From JAVBRD01 sp031548365 (GTDB lineage Bacteria; Bacillota; Clostridia; Christensenellales; UBA1750), in the NCBI GenBank assembly GCA_031548365.1, contig JAVBRD010000007.1, forward strand, positions 1 to 64,000: a stretch of 64,000 nucleotides of DNA, given 5' to 3'. Under the pieces are notes generated by a model. That model saw only the letters and a list, made by a program, of their open reading frames with translations. It was not told the origin of the DNA and did no database searches. The translations under genes were made by a program, and so were the position numbers. Position 1 is the first letter of the stretch; each line of letters starts with the position of its first letter. Positions 59,992 to 64,000 of this stretch are shown here, piece by piece.

Positions 59992-62246
59992 TCGACCTTT
60001 CCTCGCTCAACACACCCCAAAGAGACGCGGTGCTCCACGGCGACGGCCCCTTGCTCATCCTAGCGGGCGCAGGTTCCGGAAAAACGCGCGTGCTGACCTA
60101 CAGGATCGCGCGGTTGATCGAGCAGGGCACTCCGCCCTACCGCATCCTGGCGATCACATTCACCAACAAAGCCGCGCGCGAAATGCGCTCGCGGCTTGAT
60201 TCTTTATGCGGCGCGGGCGCGGATGCGTGGGTGATGACATTCCACGCGGCGTGCGTGCGCATCCTGCGCAAGGACATCGAGAAGCTCGGCTGGACGCGCG
60301 CGTTCTCTATCTACGATGACGACGAGCAGATGTCGCTGATCAAAGAATGTCTTAAGGCCATTGACTTGAGCGACAAGGAGTACGCACCGCGCGAGATCAA
60401 GTCGAAAATCTCGGACGCGAAGAACCACTTGCTCTCACCCGACGACTGGTTCTCGCAGAGCGAGCGCAATTTCCGCGCGCAAAAAATCCACGATGTGTAC
60501 AAGCTCTATGAGGACAGGCTCAAGAAACAGAACGCTCTCGATTTTGACGATCTTCTCGTGCGCGTGCTCGAGTTGTTCGCGGAAAACCCGCCCGTGCTTG
60601 ACCACTACCGCGGCAAATTCATGCATGTGCTGGTCGACGAGTACCAGGACACGAACAGCGCGCAGTACCAAATCGTCCGCCTGCTCGCGTCCGGGCACGG
60701 CAACCTCGTGGTGGTGGGTGACGACGATCAGTCGATTTACGGTTGGCGCGGCGCGGACATCCGAAACATCCTTGATTTTGAGAAAGATTTTCCCGGCGCG
60801 CGCGTGATCAAGCTCGAGCAGAATTACCGCTCCACGCAGGTCATTTTGGACGCCGCAAACGCGGTCATCGCCAACAACACCGACCGCAAGAAAAAAACGC
60901 TTTGGACCGACATACGCGAGGGCAAGCCCATCCGCGTTATTCAGGCGCAAGACGAGCACCAAGAGGCCGCGCTCATCGTCCAGCAACTCCGCGACATGCA
61001 CAGGGAAGGACGTCCATACGGTGAGCTCGCGGTGCTCTTCCGCATCAACGCGCACTCTCGCGTGCCTGAGGAACAATTGGTTCACGCGGGCATCCCTTAC
61101 CGCGTTGTGGGCGGACAGCGTTTCTATGAGCGTCTTGAGATTCGAGACATGCTCGCATACCTGCGCGCGATTCAGAACCCGCTCGACGACGCGAGCGTTT
61201 CGCGCATCATCAACGTCCCACGCCGCGGCATCGGCGATACGACGGTGGAAGCACTGCGTTCATACGCGATGAACAAGGGTGTATCCCTGCTTGAGGCGAT
61301 CATGGACGCGGACGCTCTCGGACTGTCTAAGCGTGCTTGCGCCGCCGTGAACAGCTTTGGCCTGCTCATGAGCAGTCTGCTCGCCGCCAACGAAGTGATG
61401 CCGCCCTCCGGGCTGTTTGCGCACATACTCTCCGAAACTGGCTACGTCGCGCTTCTTGAGCGAGAACGCAGCGATGAAAACCAAGACCGGATCGATAACA
61501 TCCGCGAGTTTGAGGGTGCGATCGCCGAATACGAGGCCAGCTTTGCGGGCATACCACCTGAAGCGCTGGCCGAGATCGACGAATCCATGCGCGTGCCAAA
61601 TCTCACGGGCTTTTTGGAGAACGTGGCGCTCATCTCCGATGTGGACGCGCTCAAAGAGTCGCAGGGCGCGGTCACGCTCATGTCTCTTCACGCGTCTAAG
61701 GGCCTTGAGTTTCCGTGTGTGTGGATCATCGGGTGTGAGGAGAGCGTTTTCCCGCACTCCCGCGCACTCTTTGATGAGCACCAAATGGAGGAAGAGCGTC
61801 GTCTCTGTTACGTTGGCATCACGCGCGCAATGCGCGAACTGACGCTGTCCTCGGCTGAGCACCGCATGGTCTCGGGCCGGACGCAGTCACTGCTTCAGTC
61901 GCGCTTCATTTCTGAAATTCCCGAAGAACTCAAAGAAACCAGGGGAACGCTGGGGGGGGAGCGGCAGCCGCGTACGTTCGCGCACGGGAGCTTCAATGGA
62001 CCGCGCCGCACGCAGCCACCCGGCCCGCAGCTACCCAGCCCGCAGCTACCCAGGCCGGTCACGGAAAGGCGCGAGTGGACCGTGGGCGAAAGGCTCGCGC
62101 ATGAAAGCTTTGGCGAAGGAACAATTGTCGCTGTAAAACCGACCGTCAACGATGAGCTGCTTTCAGTCGCGTTTGAGGGGCGGGGCATCAAAATGATCTC
62201 AGCCAAAATCGCTCCCATCAAGCATCTGGGGGGACAACGCACATGA
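59988..62246 (+). CDS. pcrA: ATP-dependent DNA helicase PcrA (UvrD type)
   Basis: SF1A helicase for repair and plasmid replication. Motifs in order: LAGAGSGKTRVLTYRI, TFTNKAAREM, VDEYQDTN, VVGDDDQSIYGWRGAD, LEQNYRST and, in the C-terminal part, VTLMSLHASKGLEFP and CYVGITRAM. The tail has a short proline-rich repeat (GPQLPSPQLPRP) and a Tudor-like end GERLAHESFGEGTIVAVKP that binds RNA polymerase in PcrA/UvrD. 752 residues is normal. Confidence 0.97.
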   Translation: MIDLSSLNTPQRDAVLHGDGPLLILAGAGSGKTRVLTYRIARLIEQGTPPYRILAITFTNKAAREMRSRLDSLCGAGADAWVMTFHAACVRILRKDIEKLGWTRAFSIYDDDEQMSLIKECLKAIDLSDKEYAPREIKSKISDAKNHLLSPDDWFSQSERNFRAQKIHDVYKLYEDRLKKQNALDFDDLLVRVLELFAENPPVLDHYRGKFMHVLVDEYQDTNSAQYQIVRLLASGHGNLVVVGDDDQSIYGWRGADIRNILDFEKDFPGARVIKLEQNYRSTQVILDAANAVIANNTDRKKKTLWTDIREGKPIRVIQAQDEHQEAALIVQQLRDMHREGRPYGELAVLFRINAHSRVPEEQLVHAGIPYRVVGGQRFYERLEIRDMLAYLRAIQNPLDDASVSRIINVPRRGIGDTTVEALRSYAMNKGVSLLEAIMDADALGLSKRACAAVNSFGLLMSSLLAANEVMPPSGLFAHILSETGYVALLERERSDENQDRIDNIREFEGAIAEYEASFAGIPPEALAEIDESMRVPNLTGFLENVALISDVDALKESQGAVTLMSLHASKGLEFPCVWIIGCEESVFPHSRALFDEHQMEEERRLCYVGITRAMRELTLSSAEHRMVSGRTQSLLQSRFISEIPEELKETRGTLGGERQPRTFAHGSFNGPRRTQPPGPQLPSPQLPRPVTERREWTVGERLAHESFGEGTIVAVKPTVNDELLSVAFEGRGIKMISAKIAPIKHLGGQRT

Positions 62247-64000
62247 CATCGCGGGAGCTCGTCGACCTCCTCAACCGCTGGGCGTACAGCTACCACGTCC
62301 TTGACGCGCCCGAGGTTCCTGATTCCGAGTACGACCGGCTGTATGACGAGCTTGTCGCGCTTGAGAGACAGACTGGAGAAATTTTACCGGACTCCCCCCG
62401 CCGCCGCGTCGGCGCGTCTCCGCTCGCGGGCTTTGCGCCGCACCCTCACATCGCGCGGCTGTGGAGCCTTGACAAGGCGCAGACGAAAGCAGAGCTTGCG
62501 CAGTGGTTTGCGCGCACGGAAAAGCTGCTCGCGTCATCTGCACTCCCCGCGCAGATATACGCGGTCGAGTACAAGCTCGACGGGCTCACGGTCAATCTGA
62601 CATACGACAGCGGAAGCCTTGTGCAGGCCGCCACGCGCGGAGACGGCATCGTGGGTGAAAGCGTTCTTGCGCAGGTCACCACGATGCGAAGCATCCCGCT
62701 CTCCATTCCATGGCAAGGGCTTCTGGAGATTCGGGGCGAGGTTTTCATGAGAAAAAGCGCGCTCAAGGCTTACAACGAGTCCGCTCCAGAGCCGCTCAAA
62801 AACCCGCGCAACGGCGCGGCGGGCGCGCTGCGCAACCTAGATCCTTCAGAAACCGCCAAACGCAAACTGAGCGCGTTTTTCTACAGCGTGGGTACGATTG
62901 ATAACGCGCCCTATGCCGACCACGCGGGCATGCTCTCCTTCATCCGCGAGCAGAAGCTGCCCGTGAGTCCTTACCTTGAAACAGCGTCAACGCCCGAAGA
63001 TGTATACGCTTTGCTCGACGCCATCGAACGCGCGCGAGAAACGCTCGACTTCGACATCGACGGTGCGGTGATCAAGGTTTCTGATCTCAGAGCGAGACAC
63101 ACGCTTGGTTTCACCGATCGGTTCCCGCGCGGCGAGATCGCGTTCAAGTTCCCTGCGCTTGAAGTTGTGAGTGAACTGCTCGACGTAACGTGGGAAGTGG
63201 GGCGAACAGGCAAGCTCACACCGCTCGCTCATCTGAAGCCCGTGGATATCGCTGGCGCGACTGTTGCGCGCGCGACGCTCAACAACATCGCCGATATCGA
63301 AAAAAAACAAGTTTATGTGGGTGCGAGCGTGTGGGTTCGACGCTCCGGCGACGTCATCCCCGAAATTTTGGGCGTTGTCGATACCGGGGCGGCAAGTGGC
63401 CAGCCCATCGATATCCCAGAACACTGCCCCGCTTGTGGAGAGAAAGTCGAGATGCGCGGCGCGCACCTGTACTGCGTCAACCGTTACTGTGGGCCGCGCG
63501 TGCTTGCGGCGCTGACGCACTTTTGCTCGCGCGAGGCCATGGACATCGAAGGGCTGTCGGAAAAAACGCTGGACACTCTCTGCACCGAGCGCGGCGTGCG
63601 CGATCCCGCAGACCTGTTCGCTCTGACAGAAGCCGATCTCATCGGCTTACCGCTCATCGCGGAAAAAAAAGCCTCGCTTCTCATTCGCGGCATCCACACG
63701 GCGCGCACGCGCCCGCTCGCGCGCTTCATCTTCGCCCTGGGCATCCCCAATGTTGGGCGGGCGACCGCGCGGGACCTTGCAAACCATTTTCGCACATTGG
63801 CTGAGATCGCGAACGCATCCGCAGAGGACTTGGTCGCCATCGCAGAAATCGGCGATATCGTTGCCAACTCGATTCTCGACTGGTTTAAGCAGGACGAAAA
63901 CATCGTCCTGCTCAAAAAAATGGCGGACAACAACGTTCACCCGATTGAAAGTGCGCCGCAGCTCAGCGCCAGCGCGCTCCCGCTCTCGGGCAAAACGGTG
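62243..64000 (+). CDS. ligA: NAD+-dependent DNA ligase, N-terminal part (3' end outside window)
   Basis: Frame remains open at the right edge (586 residues seen; about 650-670 expected). The Ia domain begins ELVDLLNRWAYSYHVLD and PEVPDSEYDRLYDEL; the nucleotidyltransferase lysine is in VEYKLDGLTV, with GEVFM and NPRNGAAGAL downstream. The OB fold, the zinc finger (CPAC...CVNRYC) and helix-hairpin-helix repeats follow. It overlaps pcrA by four bases. Confidence 0.97.
   Translation, partial: MTSRELVDLLNRWAYSYHVLDAPEVPDSEYDRLYDELVALERQTGEILPDSPRRRVGASPLAGFAPHPHIARLWSLDKAQTKAELAQWFARTEKLLASSALPAQIYAVEYKLDGLTVNLTYDSGSLVQAATRGDGIVGESVLAQVTTMRSIPLSIPWQGLLEIRGEVFMRKSALKAYNESAPEPLKNPRNGAAGALRNLDPSETAKRKLSAFFYSVGTIDNAPYADHAGMLSFIREQKLPVSPYLETASTPEDVYALLDAIERARETLDFDIDGAVIKVSDLRARHTLGFTDRFPRGEIAFKFPALEVVSELLDVTWEVGRTGKLTPLAHLKPVDIAGATVARATLNNIADIEKKQVYVGASVWVRRSGDVIPEILGVVDTGAASGQPIDIPEHCPACGEKVEMRGAHLYCVNRYCGPRVLAALTHFCSREAMDIEGLSEKTLDTLCTERGVRDPADLFALTEADLIGLPLIAEKKASLLIRGIHTARTRPLARFIFALGIPNVGRATARDLANHFRTLAEIANASAEDLVAIAEIGDIVANSILDWFKQDENIVLLKKMADNNVHPIESAPQLSASALPLSGKTV

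Overview
The window looks like the chromosome of an anaerobic, moderately GC-rich Firmicute of the class Clostridia, probably from an uncultured or gut lineage. The evidence is a SCIFF peptide with its radical-SAM maturase, an L27 precursor with a cleavable N-terminus next to the Prp protease, 2-hydroxyacyl-CoA-dehydratase-type activases, a glycerol-3-phosphate dehydrogenase/DUF1667 trio, and the yerC-pcrA-ligA order. Starts are often TTG or GTG behind strong GGAGG ribosome binding sites. There are no rRNA or tRNA genes, no CRISPR array and no prophage. The only mobile DNA is the 3' end of an IS1182-like transposase at the left edge.

Layout. 1-450: IS remnant and a short repeat pair. 464-6913 (minus): guaB, a glycerophosphodiesterase, ftsA-ftsZ, a metallo-beta-lactamase-fold hydrolase and a gamma-carbonic anhydrase; the last two end the SCIFF operon (6.3-8.6 kb). 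8.7-13.4 kb (minus): GH38 alpha-mannosidase, DUF554 membrane protein, Ogg-type glycosylase. 13.4-15.4 kb (minus): rplU-prp-rpmA and a CwlD-like amidase. A cluster of four DnaA-box-like 9-mers lies at 15.44-15.51 kb. 15.7-21.1 kb (plus): HATPase protein, GH36 alpha-galactosidase, glycerol-3-phosphate-dehydrogenase-like trio. 21.2-24.3 kb (plus): three-gene acyl-CoA dehydratase activase set. Then galE (minus), a 930-residue zinc-ribbon/proline-rich membrane protein (plus), a UroD-family methyltransferase (minus), an MntR/DtxR regulator, pgsA and a DUF1015 protein.

32.0-37.1 kb is a corrinoid locus: promoter, cobalamin riboswitch, terminator, btuFCD, an adenosyltransferase, a CobQ homologue that has lost its glutaminase domain, and a DUF71/COG2102 PP-loop ATPase. 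Facing it (37.1-42.2 kb, minus) is an MFS / unknown / PflX-like radical SAM / UroD-family / D-hydroxyacid dehydrogenase operon. guaA follows (42.4-44.0 kb); its glutaminase domain has lost the nucleophilic cysteine. An AT-richer island (44.1-48.8 kb) holds three GHKL-type membrane sensor kinases and a receiver-only response regulator. Next come hisH-hisF-dapF (plus), ribokinase and a class II aldolase (minus), a superoxide-dismutase homologue (plus), a MarR/ABC/ABC exporter operon (minus, with an operator-like palindrome inside its promoter), a small beta-sandwich protein, an FAH-family hydrolase and yerC-pcrA-ligA (ligA cut by the right edge).

Points that deserve attention: the CobQ-N/DUF71 pair under a B12 riboswitch, the GuaA with a dead glutaminase, the receptor-kinase array with one apparently degenerate kinase, and the DnaA-box cluster far from any dnaA gene.
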